A DNA stretch of 64,000 bases from Myxococcus xanthus (lineage in GTDB: Bacteria > Myxococcota > Myxococcia > Myxococcales > Myxococcaceae), in contig NZ_CP017174.1 in assembly GCF_006402735.1 (NCBI RefSeq), forward strand, positions 6,118,001 through 6,182,000. Direction: 5' to 3'. The notes below the pieces were generated by a model. That model made no database searches and was not told where the DNA came from. It was given only the letters and a program-made list of their open reading frames with translations. Position numbers and translations under genes: made by a program. How positions within the stretch are numbered: position 1 is the stretch's first letter; every line of letters starts with the position of its first letter. Positions 26,901 through 32,370 of the stretch are shown here, piece after piece.

Positions 26901-27226
26901 TCCGCCAGCGCGGCGCCATCCTGCCGCGACTCGTGCAGGCGCTTGAGGCCTCTGAGCGCGGGGAGCGGATCCTTCGCCACCAGCAACGCGCGCTTGAGCA
27001 GTTCCTCCGCGCGCTGCGTGTTGCGCTGCCGATCATGTGCGAGCTCCGCGGCGCGGCACAGCAGGCGCACCGCTTCATCGGAGACGACATCGCGCGAGCG
27101 CCCCTCGTAGAGGCGAATCAATTCCTCGACACGGCCGGCCTTGTCGAGTGCCGCTTCGGTTTCGACGAAGGTGCGGTCATCGGACACGCGCAGCGTGGGA
27201 CGCGACGAGAGCGTGGGCTGTTGCAT
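14945..27226 (-). CDS. gltI: giant TPR gliding motility protein GltI (AgmK)
   Basis: The product is about 4093 residues, almost entirely a chain of TPR-like helical hairpins organised as longer units of roughly 75 residues. Typical pieces are AYRQALELDPVNREALESLE and LEKVLELDPANRTAYERACD. No signal peptide or membrane segment is seen, consistent with a cytoplasmic scaffold, as proposed for AgmK in M. xanthus. The last 300 residues are different (NHLFHPKARGPLAELLGLLF, then LVPKRHRIDVASAPEYHVHH) and form a separate helical domain. The gene follows a terminator-like hairpin, so it may have its own promoter. The start at 27226 was chosen because upstream residues (to 27343) read as leader. Confidence 0.93.
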   Translation of the reverse strand: MQQPTLSSRPTLRVSDDRTFVETEAALDKAGRVEELIRLYEGRSRDVVSDEAVRLLCRAAELAHDRQRNTQRAEELLKRALLVAKDPLPALRGLKRLHESRQDGAALADVLERLGGVTQGEECAGHYLKAADVYEQKLFRRDRAVLCLQRAARAKPDRATFRRVRQLLLSEERFQPAFEALERERAALGDADMAEEYAALAERLVDDPTEHELAQRVVDVAHALDPQNARLEKAARALQRFEQTWRDRVRMLRSMSLEERDRKSAARLSLLVAKLFAWYDPAASAKVKEALDRCFLLWPGMPEGLSLIEKLTLRSGGDFAPAIAQIEAMAGEVKDRNAQVDLWLRVGTLRLGRLNDADGALAAFEKAVAADPSRADAASLTAEQLLEKGRAPEAVAVLERYLGTVKDRSTQAGMRLRLADLFLTQIKDADAAREHLEAALKLDPTQALAAFQLARLLAEDDELEAVVPLLDLALLAPRPRPERVAFCEALALMFEEKDDARGAFEVLSRALELEPGRPLLLGTVVEHAEKAQVQPALALALQRAAEAAPVAEVAATIWRQLAQLLQGPLADPSRAEAAWREVLSRVPGDAAAAEAVKSLQAAAALADDPKARLEADVSRREAAGAAPEELEPLARQLVQLAPEDAAGVQRLQALCVAQSKFDEAAALAGRLAGLAETQLERNEWTARQAKLYAERLGRQEDATDLFLGLLSENVSTGVVVGGLERLAAAGIRTAEVTEALAAHYGRSGDHQRQVAALQHQLEVTTEPTARKRLFSLLASIHEKQLADSRAAFDVQVRALREDAKDEGSRAEALRLARDLSAHAELGRVLRTLASESEDPAVAVPLLLEAASLAEEGALAAEAIAALEAAVTRAPESNAVLQRLVRLYGRAGRSADAEGLLRKRIQGARGQERLELLLQLVDLNTELGRDAQAAEALQSALSHGAEEGRHLPRLAELYEKAGRTRELGDTLARMIALAESAGDADKVARLKLRRAHLLQESQDGSAEAVQSFADILLQRPSDPDALAALEAMLASGPSREAAARVLVPAFERTKDHRKLVATLDVLAEVAKDDAARVQSLRHAAQVHLTHLRQPELAFAALARALRLAPGDAGLRSSARQAAEDADSLDSYAEIIAELAEEGDVGSARLALLRELAEVQEKKLDDKAGAVKALRDLLAIEPGSLDCLRALQRLHRAGEEWAALAEVLEKLAAASPEPAEQLAFLREAALLHETKLMDKESAAGAWRVIAERDPASREAAATLDRLYTESGRHSDLAWALALRRNQEGQSPQGREVSFRLAELQRTVLDDPNAALGLYRKILAEDSGHPGARAALEAWVKAAVPASGAALEVLDPVLVQVGDHARRVALREARMTSALTVEKILLAGEIRRIYERDMLQPSLAFMSAVKSFAQGLDREGVQPDLERLARETGSHEVLAEIYETAATELNAGDPAALELLRRSAELRESLDQPEEAARLWKSLLADAPQDRQALEALSRLYEKGQNAKSLSEVYTRQAQLSADPEERVGLLLKAGEAHANAGEDAKAIETYRSALALRKVPEGLLALEKLYAKSRRFVEQADVLDQLADGAADEGARRNWLLKRAQLLEKEVGPAESLPVYRRLLELAPGDGQVVAGLERLMAHDAPRAEAARLLEPVYRGVNDTRKLVEVLEVLLPGVAPERRLEHIQEIATLREALGQTSLAFVARLRAFNEAPQEATVRDELERLAADSGAFEEVAAAYEDQLESGAQEPLAGDLWRRLAGIYDNRLKRYDLAVRAMEEMSRRDPKNKSVLDAIARVHRRTGAHRELALVMRRQVSAESNASSQVNLLFELAHLAEETLADKSLAAQSYREILGLRPENANALKLLGRVLAEMERWPELAQHIEREIQLADERGAQEEASDLRVRLGRLKVSRLDDPRGALELYQSVLTRRAGHAGAVGALEEMARSESPLRGAAASALEPIFASVGNHLKQVEMLESRASAEAVPQERAALLRRIAEIYAGSLENAEMGFLAATRALRELPDDLRSLELCVALVDKAEAPEELAAILTEVVGKAGDASRAELYRALARIQTDLGEPSEALASWKRVLELRPTDTEALDGTVRLVASQGKPTELLEVLRRQLAVAEDPARRATVLFQMGTLQEEQLKDGLGALATYRRLLELKPDDLPTLERMEALCQKQERWPELADALARRIALIPAEEGLELKFRLATVRESRLLDRTGALALYGEVLSVQANHAGAVGRMEALVAREPQNLLAVETLLRALRASGDITRLAQVIETRVGVSGDAFERKALLGELATLRESQEESELAFLALFRAFKEDPNDAAIRARLENAADASASYDELLSAYEEALPRVAEAADAAQVCLRLGQMLETKLRDSDRAVSYYERARTLHPTVQEPSLVALDRLYLQLEAWPELAGILEALVAGVTEPADRVGYLFRLGQLYQERLDSPDRAAGAYEGILALDPEHLASARLLEGIYESAGASEKLYSILKLQAEKVSGAERDRVLAKMAQVSAEGLADLGGSIELYRELLAKNARNEQAFSALESLYERADRPQDLRELLEGRLAVTLDPREVVRLNERLGRVVYRLLKQPEQAVPFFKAALDRDARHRGVLDTLRELYDETGQREELVGVLRRLIPLQESSDGVKALRLRLAEVLAGMGRREESLDAARRALEVEPHQVPELDRVHELFVSLRAWNDAVRALELKVQVHLLTEEREQAVAAYFAVADLWVGQGGKPELSSGALEKVLELDPANRTAYERACDLYRTHNDWRAYAQVMDRYMPHLVTDEEKLAALRELARVQESRLGQKDVAFLALCRALQLDASDDTLREEVERLADETGSHEELAAVYEEVADELPRGALAERLYATLARVHDTHLDDPQAAEAAFRKILEFDPTNATALDGLAAVFQRRGRQREYVVALEQKLEAAGSIEQRKGILREIARVWDEQLEDPVESASALLRALELEPDAETLGVLTALYRRQRSWPDVASTLLRARDLADSMEERARIQVEVAGVYERDIGDDESAVAAYRQALELDPVNREALESLERLHTRLDHPADLLAIYERMLELSEDWREKIRVLFRSATIWEDKYQNPANADVCVESVLAIDPQNVQAIKTLIRLRRAQARWEDLIAAYERQLALAVSPQEQAELYVDIGNVQYQQLKALDRAVNNYHAALAVDAECRPALHALGTMYERSGNWPFALEMLSKEAELAGQSKDAVELYYRLGKINEDMLMDTGSARTAYQQALAVDPGHLPSIRALKGIQEQEKDWSGYEQTLRQEAEQTEDPAAKGRALLDVARYHAETREDRDTATGYWKEALKHIPDSLEAARPLSDVYIAHEDWASGERMLDIVTRKMAEMAMAEKDSVSAADLCRQLYRLGYVAEKLGKRDKALGCYEKAYELDATYLPALEGYGNLLVQTRRYEGALKVFQTILIHHREELTDLEVVEVYWQLGDIHAALSQTDRAQNHFEKALAIDPGHEPTLRALVALLEKQGQYEKSAELRQQLVGVLEGEARAKVCLELGRIARDELHDPYMAIDAFTNALKSQPDAPEVMDQLYVLLRETRQGQKAADVLARMLALPALGLEPHKAKRVWFALGELRRDDLKDVEGATEAFNAALDLDPRFVEAFSALEAMLGAARQWKQLEENYTKMLGRLPKTPETHVARMALWRALGDLYLQVLKHPEGAVAAYGVAAKGLPDDAVVQEAFADLAGQMPGREDEAIAALRRALPNTTDPRKVVGALVRLSALRKNYDGAWLAAQAVSGLLGEAGEDEQEILTKLGPYAKNKEKVEPRPLNDQLWHNHLFHPKARGPLAELLGLLFAKVGHLYAVPSQQYQLVPKRHRIDVASAPEYHVHHYRYVARVLGMEAVELYSPFLVATRERMAKRSNEPAPEPLINVELLQTHPASLRVGGKYFAEQGQKEVYYLLGRTLALARSELAFSQRVAPERLEAILQAALSLVVGNVRIAEAQHLVEPERRLLERSLNEPDRAALAKAARAWLPTATPQAVRQYLEGAELTAARAGLLAAGEMEPVRRMVQGETGSAFRVPVRNKLRELLVFATSEDLHELRVAVGTHVEVQVRR

Positions 27227-27321
27227 GGAGGGGCGGGCCTTGGAATGGAAAGAAAAAGCAGCGAGGGCGCCAGTGACCGGAACTCTACCGGTCGCCAGCG
27301 CCCCCGAGCAATCCTGCAAAA

Positions 27322-27337
27322 CCCGCCAAACGGCGGG
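27322..27337 (-). terminator. intrinsic terminator between the RG-rich TPR gene and gltI
   Basis: On the minus strand CCCGCC-GTTT-GGCGGG is followed at once by TTTT, a compact rho-independent terminator. It starts 17 bases past the stop at 27355 and implies separate expression, or attenuation, of gltI. Confidence 0.6.
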
Positions 27338-27354
27338 AATCATTGGCCTTCTTG

Positions 27355-29226
27355 CTACCCGGCCGAGGGAGCGTCCGGCGGCGTCTCGCCACCTTCGCCA
27401 CCCTCGCTTCCGTCCGCCGCATCCGCCGCGGGGGCCTGGGCAGTTGCGGTCGTCTCAGGAAGCGCCTTCGCACGCTCCACACCCGCGCTGTCGTTCAGCT
27501 GGGTGTAGAGGGCAATGGCCTTGTCACGCTGCTGCAGCTCCTCCGCGAGCTGAGCGGCGCGAGGCAGGTTGCCAAGCTTCTCATGGAGCGGGAGCGCCTT
27601 GTCCTTGCGGCCAGCGCCCTCCCATGCCTCGGCGGCGGCGGCGATGTCCCCGAGCAGCTCCAGCCACCGGGCGCGGCCGGCCGGCTTCTGCTCCTGCTCG
27701 GCCCGGGCCAGCTCCTTCTGCGCCAGCTCCTTCGCCTCGTCGTCCAGCTTCAGACGCTGCATGAAGTGGAAGGCCTTGGGCGGAGGCAGCGGGCTGAGAA
27801 CCTCCACCGCCTCACGGCGCTGGCCCACGGCCGCCAGCAGGGTGGCGGCACCGAGCCGATCACCCCGCTCCACCAGGCTCTTCACCTCAAGCCCACGGAT
27901 GCGGTTGGCGCTGGCAACATCCCGCGCGCGCTCGTACGACTTGCGCGCCAGGGTGAGCTTCCCGGAACGCTCGTAGGCGAGCGCCGCCTGGTCGAACTGA
28001 CGGGCGCGCTCATAGAGGCGGGCCACGTTCTCGAAGTCACCCTTGCCGACGAAGTGCTCCATGAGGAGCTCGTAGGCGCCGGCCTTCTCCAGCGTGGGCG
28101 CGAGCTGATCCGGCGGCAGCGTACCCACCAGACGGCGGGCCATGTCGTTGTCGCTCCCGGCCAGAGCGTTGCGCAGGGCGCTCTTGAGGTCGCCACCCGC
28201 CTCGAAGAGGCGAGCCGCCTCCGCGAAGGAGTTGTTGCGCTCGTGCAGCCGGCCCGCGTCGCGGGTACGGCCCATGGTCTCAAGCTGCTTCGCCTGCTCG
28301 TCCCAGGTGCCCGTCAGCTCCGGCAGCGGACGCTCGCCACGCTCCGGACGCTCCGGACGCTCCGGACGCTCACCCCGGGCGGGACGCTCGCGGCGCTCCG
28401 GACGCTCCCGGCGCTCACCCGAAGCGGCACGCTCACCGCGCTCGGGCCGAGGGCCCCGCTCACGGCGCTCGCCACGCTCGGGACGGTCGCCCCGCTCACG
28501 GCGCTCCTCGGAACGAGGCGCCGCGACGGGCTCCTCGGCCTCGGGGCCGGGCTGACGGCCGCTGGCGGCGAAGGCCGCCTCCGCGCGCTCGGTATCACCC
28601 GCGGCACGCCAGGCCTGACCGACCAGGAAGATGACGTCCGTCCACGCATCGAACTTCTCGCGCGCCGAGTCCACCGCGGGAGCAGCAGCCTCGGCGGGCG
28701 CGGCTGCCTCACCCTCGGCGGCGGGTGCCTCGGTGGGCGCCTCCCCCTCGGCGGGCGCGGCTGCCTCCACGGGAGCCGGCGCCTCGGAGGGTGCAGCGGC
28801 CTCCTCGGCGACGGGCACCTCGGGCGCGGCCGGCTTCGGCTGACGCTGCACGCGCAGCAGCGTGGTGATGAGGCGGCCACGCGTGTTCAGGTCCAGGTCG
28901 TCCAGCGACTTCAGCCGCATGGGCCGAAGCGAGCGGACAATGGCCTGCAGCGGCGCCTTCTCCGCCCCGAAATCCGTCTTGGAGAGCGCCTTCTCCAGGA
29001 TGCTCAGCTCGGAGATGACGCGCTGGCCAGGGCCCACGGGGCCCTCTTCACGATCGCGCCCGCGTCCACGGCCATCTCCACGCCCACGGCCGTCACCGCG
29101 TCCGGGCCCGCCACGGCCACCAAAACCACCGCCCGGTCCGTCACGGCGAGGACCCTGGCCCGGTGCACCCCCGTCACGACCGCGCCCACCCGGGCGCGGC
29201 CCACCGCTTCCATTCTCCTGAGGCAC
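27355..29226 (-). CDS. RG-rich, TPR-like protein encoded inside the glt cluster
   Basis: The 623-residue protein has no signal peptide. Residues 1-65 are an Arg/Gly-rich low-complexity tail (GGRGGPGRGDGRGRGDGRGR). A helical segment at about 70-125 and an Ala/Pro/Glu-rich linker follow, then a region of Glu-Arg-Pro repeats (RPERRERPARGERPERPERP, about 230-300). From about 310 to the end it is a TPR-like helical repeat array (LYERARQFDQAALAYERSGK, YERARDVASANRIRGLEVKS). It starts 12 bases after gltH, in one operon with it, so a gliding role is likely, but I know no assigned Glt name for it. RG-rich tails often bind RNA or drive condensates; that is an inference here. Confidence 0.8.
   Translation of the reverse strand: MPQENGSGGPRPGGRGRDGGAPGQGPRRDGPGGGFGGRGGPGRGDGRGRGDGRGRGRDREEGPVGPGQRVISELSILEKALSKTDFGAEKAPLQAIVRSLRPMRLKSLDDLDLNTRGRLITTLLRVQRQPKPAAPEVPVAEEAAAPSEAPAPVEAAAPAEGEAPTEAPAAEGEAAAPAEAAAPAVDSAREKFDAWTDVIFLVGQAWRAAGDTERAEAAFAASGRQPGPEAEEPVAAPRSEERRERGDRPERGERRERGPRPERGERAASGERRERPERRERPARGERPERPERPERGERPLPELTGTWDEQAKQLETMGRTRDAGRLHERNNSFAEAARLFEAGGDLKSALRNALAGSDNDMARRLVGTLPPDQLAPTLEKAGAYELLMEHFVGKGDFENVARLYERARQFDQAALAYERSGKLTLARKSYERARDVASANRIRGLEVKSLVERGDRLGAATLLAAVGQRREAVEVLSPLPPPKAFHFMQRLKLDDEAKELAQKELARAEQEQKPAGRARWLELLGDIAAAAEAWEGAGRKDKALPLHEKLGNLPRAAQLAEELQQRDKAIALYTQLNDSAGVERAKALPETTATAQAPAADAADGSEGGEGGETPPDAPSAG
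28328..28510. repeat. short-period tandem repeats inside the coding region
   Basis: Units close to CGGACGCTC (9 bp) are repeated many times, with several exact copies in a row around 28343-28370. They encode the Glu-Arg-Pro repeats of the RG-rich protein. Because the unit is a multiple of three, length changes would keep the frame. Confidence 0.6.
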
Positions 29227-29238
29227 GTCTTTCTCCCG

Positions 29239-29868
29239 CTAGAACGCGTAGCGAATGTTCGGCGCCACCGCGAACCCGAATGAGCCCCCGGAGACGAGGT
29301 ACTGCCCCGTCACCTCGAGCCCCACGGAAAAGTGGCGCAGCCGTGTGTAGTACTCCACTCCGGGCCCGGCAAACACAAGAATGTCGGAATCGGGGAGGAG
29401 CCGCTGCGGCGAGAACATCGCATAGCCAGCACCTGCACGGAGATAGAACCAGGTGCGCTTCACTTCCTGACTGTCAGCGAACCCCACCAGGCGAGCACGC
29501 AACACCGCGCCGGGGATCAGGGTGGAGAAGTCACCCGACACCGCGCCGCCGGAGTTGCCCACGTACTGAGCGCTCGTCCGCACGCTCGAGCCCATGATGA
29601 ACAGGCCGACGGACACGTGCTCGCCCAGGTCCACGCCCACCTCCACCTGCGCCATGGGCCCGGAGGAGAACGGACGCGGCGTGCCTTCGGCCGCCGGCGG
29701 GTTGGTGATGAACAGGGGCCCACCGAGCACCGCGAAGTAGATGCCCCGCTCGATTTCATCGAACGTGACAGCTGGGCGGTCTCCCTGAGCAGTAGTGGAA
29801 TTCTGGGCGCTCGCGACCGTGGGGAGAACGAACGAGGCGCACAGGGCAAGTGAGGCGAGGGCTTTCAT
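29239..29868 (-). CDS. gltH: outer-membrane beta-barrel gliding protein GltH
   Basis: This 209-residue protein has a cleavable signal peptide (ALASLALCASFVLPTVASA) and then alternating hydrophobic/polar strands rich in Gly and aromatic residues. It ends in NIRYAF, the terminal aromatic residue expected for BAM-dependent outer-membrane barrels. Position between gltG and the RG-rich gene matches the outer-membrane Glt protein known as GltH. In the machine it is thought to form part of the outer-membrane complex with GltA, GltB, GltC and GltK. The start at 29868 was chosen for the signal peptide; GTCAGGACC precedes it. A hairpin lies between it and gltG. Confidence 0.85.
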   Translation of the reverse strand: MKALASLALCASFVLPTVASAQNSTTAQGDRPAVTFDEIERGIYFAVLGGPLFITNPPAAEGTPRPFSSGPMAQVEVGVDLGEHVSVGLFIMGSSVRTSAQYVGNSGGAVSGDFSTLIPGAVLRARLVGFADSQEVKRTWFYLRAGAGYAMFSPQRLLPDSDILVFAGPGVEYYTRLRHFSVGLEVTGQYLVSGGSFGFAVAPNIRYAF

Positions 29869-29923
29869 GCGGTCCTGACGTTGGCCCGGCCCCCTCGGGG
29901 GAGTGGGAGCCGGGGAAAGGCGC

Positions 29924-29954
29924 GGTGGGCAGACCTTCGTCAGGCCTGCCCACC
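29924..29954 (-). terminator. hairpin between gltG and gltH
   Basis: GGTGGGCAGACCT (29924-29936) pairs with AGGCCTGCCCACC (29942-29954) around a five-base loop, with one position that is a G-T wobble in the minus-strand transcript. It begins 20 bases past the gltG stop and could attenuate or stabilise the message. Confidence 0.45.
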
Positions 29955-29974
29955 CGGAGAAAGGCCACCCGGCG

Positions 29975-31897
29975 CTATTCGCCGGACTGCTTGAAGATGA
30001 ACGGATACGTGACGACCACCACGCCGCCGCCCTTCGGCTCGGGGAACTTCCAGGTGCGAACGCGTCCGGCCACGCACGTCTCCAGCTCCGCGTTGCCCGC
30101 CGTGGTCTGCGCCACCGACGACGAGGCGACCGTGCCATTCCCCGCGATGACGAACTTCACCGCCACCTTGCCGCCCAGCTTCGGGAAGCGGTTGAGGAGG
30201 CTCTCGAAGCAGTAGCGGATCTGTCCGCGGTTGCGATGGATGACCTGGCGGATGAGCTCCTTGTCCAGCGAGCCCATGACCTCCGGGTCGGACGAGGTGA
30301 TGCCCACGTCGACGCTCTGCTTGCCGCCCAGCACGCCCACGCCGCTGCCGTAGGTGCCGGTGCCGCCGCCACGGCCCTTGGTGCCAATGCCGCCGATGCC
30401 GATGGTGTCACCCGTGCCGCCGCCGCCGCCGCTCGTGCCGCGCAGCCCCATGCCACCGAAGCCGCCGGAGTTGCCCGCCTTGGCGCCGAACATGTTGCCC
30501 ATGGCGCTCTTCAGGTCGCCGCCCAGGCCGCTCTTGCCGAACACCGTGGAGATGCCGCCCTTGCCGCCGCCGAAGATCTTCGCCGTCAGCGCGCGCGCCT
30601 CGTCCTTCTTGTTCGGGTCGCCCTTGGGCGCGGTGCGGTTGTTGGTCTTGGGCGCCTCCTTCTTGCCCATCTGACCTTCGTCGCCGCGGTTCTTCGCCGC
30701 CATCTCCCCGCTCTTCTTCTGCTCCTTCTGCTGGTTGAGGCGCTCGAGGAACTTGTTCTTCTGCGTCTCCGGCGGCTTGATGATGAGCTTGGCGATACGG
30801 GCGTTGTCCGTCGACAGCTCGTCCGCGTACTCGTCCCCCGCGCCCGTGCGGTTCATCGCGGTGATGACGAACGCCGTCGCGATGAAGAACAGCACCAGGA
30901 AGATGTTGAGCGCGGTGTAGTCCACCGCCTCGCCCAGCGGCACCACGACGCGCTTGGGCACCGGCTGGAAGGCCACCTCGAGCGTCACGCCGCCCAGGTC
31001 CACCCAGACGAAGTCATCCGCGTCCAGCGTGAGCGAGTACGCGTCGCCCTCATGCGAGGCCTTGCCGGACTCGATGACGGCCTTCAGGTCCAGCGTCTCG
31101 CCCTTGCGGGTGAGCTCGCCCTTCATCTTCGCGGTGAAGCGAACGGTGAAGGACTGGCCGTCCGAACGAACCGCGTCGAACGTCGGGGCGCCCAGGCGGG
31201 CGTCCCCCATGACGAAGTCCACGCCCGCGGCGCTGCCGACGACGAAGGCCCCCTTCCTGCCGGGAGCCAGGAAGAACTCGCCCACGCGCTGGTCACCCCA
31301 CGCGAAGCGCAGGCCCACGCCCAACGGACCGCTGGACTTCGTGCGGCGAACCGTCCGCACGCGCGCCGCGGCTTCCTCCGGCGCTGCCACGACGGGGGCC
31401 GGCGCGGGCTCGGCGGGAGCGGCCACCGGGTTCTGCTGGGTGGCGGCGAAGGACGGGTCGATGGCACCCGCGGCTGGAGCGGCCACCGCGGCCTGCGCCA
31501 GGCCCTCGGCCGGCGCCGGCGCGGCGATGACCGGATTCTTCTCCGTCACCACCTCCGAGTTGGCCGCCGCGGCCGCCAGGTTCACCGCGGCCACCGCGGC
31601 CGGGTTCTCCAGACGGATGGTGGTGCCACCCACGCGGATTTCATCACCGAAGGACAGGAGCCCCTTGGTGACGCGCTTGCCGTTGACGTACGTGCCCTCG
31701 ACGCTGCCCATGTCGATGATGGACATGGCGCCGTCGCTGGCGACCTCGATGACGGAGTGGATGCGGCTGACCTTCTCGTCCTCCAGGCACAGGTGCGCCG
31801 AGGAGAGACGGCCAATCTTGATGATGTCGCGCTCGTAGTCCTTGGAGGCGACCAGCGAGTCGCCCTTGAAGACCTTGAGTGTCAGAGGAACGGCCAT
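29975..31897 (-). CDS. gltG: gliding motility protein GltG (PglI), FHA domain and TonB-like domain
   Basis: The 640-residue inner-membrane protein starts with an FHA domain (about 22-98) with the phosphothreonine-binding signature GR (29-30), SRIH (44-47) and NG (72-73). Ala/Pro-rich linkers and a second beta-rich region (about 190-300) follow, then one membrane helix near residue 340 (ALNIFLVLFFIATAFVITAM). A periplasmic Lys/Asn- and Gly-rich region precedes the C-terminal AgmX/PglI domain (last about 95 residues; RNRGQIRYCFESLLNRFP ... RTWKFPEP). It shares this C-terminal domain with GltJ, and both probably pass force or signals to the periplasmic Glt proteins. FHA binding of a phosphorylated partner is family knowledge, not shown here. 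Confidence 0.93.
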   Translation of the reverse strand: MAVPLTLKVFKGDSLVASKDYERDIIKIGRLSSAHLCLEDEKVSRIHSVIEVASDGAMSIIDMGSVEGTYVNGKRVTKGLLSFGDEIRVGGTTIRLENPAAVAAVNLAAAAANSEVVTEKNPVIAAPAPAEGLAQAAVAAPAAGAIDPSFAATQQNPVAAPAEPAPAPVVAAPEEAAARVRTVRRTKSSGPLGVGLRFAWGDQRVGEFFLAPGRKGAFVVGSAAGVDFVMGDARLGAPTFDAVRSDGQSFTVRFTAKMKGELTRKGETLDLKAVIESGKASHEGDAYSLTLDADDFVWVDLGGVTLEVAFQPVPKRVVVPLGEAVDYTALNIFLVLFFIATAFVITAMNRTGAGDEYADELSTDNARIAKLIIKPPETQKNKFLERLNQQKEQKKSGEMAAKNRGDEGQMGKKEAPKTNNRTAPKGDPNKKDEARALTAKIFGGGKGGISTVFGKSGLGGDLKSAMGNMFGAKAGNSGGFGGMGLRGTSGGGGGTGDTIGIGGIGTKGRGGGTGTYGSGVGVLGGKQSVDVGITSSDPEVMGSLDKELIRQVIHRNRGQIRYCFESLLNRFPKLGGKVAVKFVIAGNGTVASSSVAQTTAGNAELETCVAGRVRTWKFPEPKGGGVVVVTYPFIFKQSGE

Positions 31898-31973
31898 GGG
31901 GGCTCCAACGTAAAGTGGGTACGGCGTCAGACAACGCGCGCGGCGGTGGGTTCCCGCCGCTTTGTGGCGCTGG

Positions 31974-32243
31974 CTACAGCTCGCCCACGGACTGCATCAC
32001 CTTGTCCTCGAAGTCCTCGCGGATGCGGATGAGGTTCGAGTGCTTCACCCTCTCACGCGCATCGATGTACTCGCCATCCGGCTTCGTGAGGTCGCCCTCG
32101 ATGGTGTCGTCCTCGAAGTCGATGTTGGTCGTCTTGGAGTAGCGCACATTGCCCTCCCCTGAACCACCCGGGTTGGAGCCCTCGTCCTGGGCCAGGGCGG
32201 GCGTCACCGCGAGCGCCGCACACAGCATCAACGCCTTCCGCAT
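31974..32243 (-). CDS. gltF: small periplasmic gliding protein GltF
   Basis: This 89-residue precursor has a signal peptide (ALMLCAALAVTPALA) and a mature part of about 69 residues that is acidic and strongly charged, with no cysteines. It matches the small periplasmic component known as GltF in M. xanthus by size, location between gltE and gltG, and export signal. GGGAGG lies 5-10 bases before the ATG, a strong ribosome site that settles the start against the much longer frame to 32717, which is a shadow of gltE. Confidence 0.85.
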   Translation of the reverse strand: MRKALMLCAALAVTPALAQDEGSNPGGSGEGNVRYSKTTNIDFEDDTIEGDLTKPDGEYIDARERVKHSNLIRIREDFEDKVMQSVGEL

Positions 32244-32370
32244 CACTGCCTCCCGGAAGGGACCCGGGGGCCCCTTCGCACACCGAATCCCCGGATGAGG
32301 GGGAAACACAAGGTTCGCATCATCCCCCGCGCCCCCGCCACAGCGAAGGCACTCGGGGGCGTCCCATCTT

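Noticed and set aside
14969..27508. Very long plus-strand open frames (1389, 674, 503 and 1525 codons) opposite gltI
   Set aside because: They are antisense to a clearly coding TPR gene. High GC removes stop codons on the other strand. The proteins are Arg/Leu/Gln/His-rich without domains.
28328..28510. Regular repeats resembling a CRISPR array
   Set aside because: The units are 9 bp without spacers and encode Glu-Arg-Pro repeats. No other array was seen in the window.
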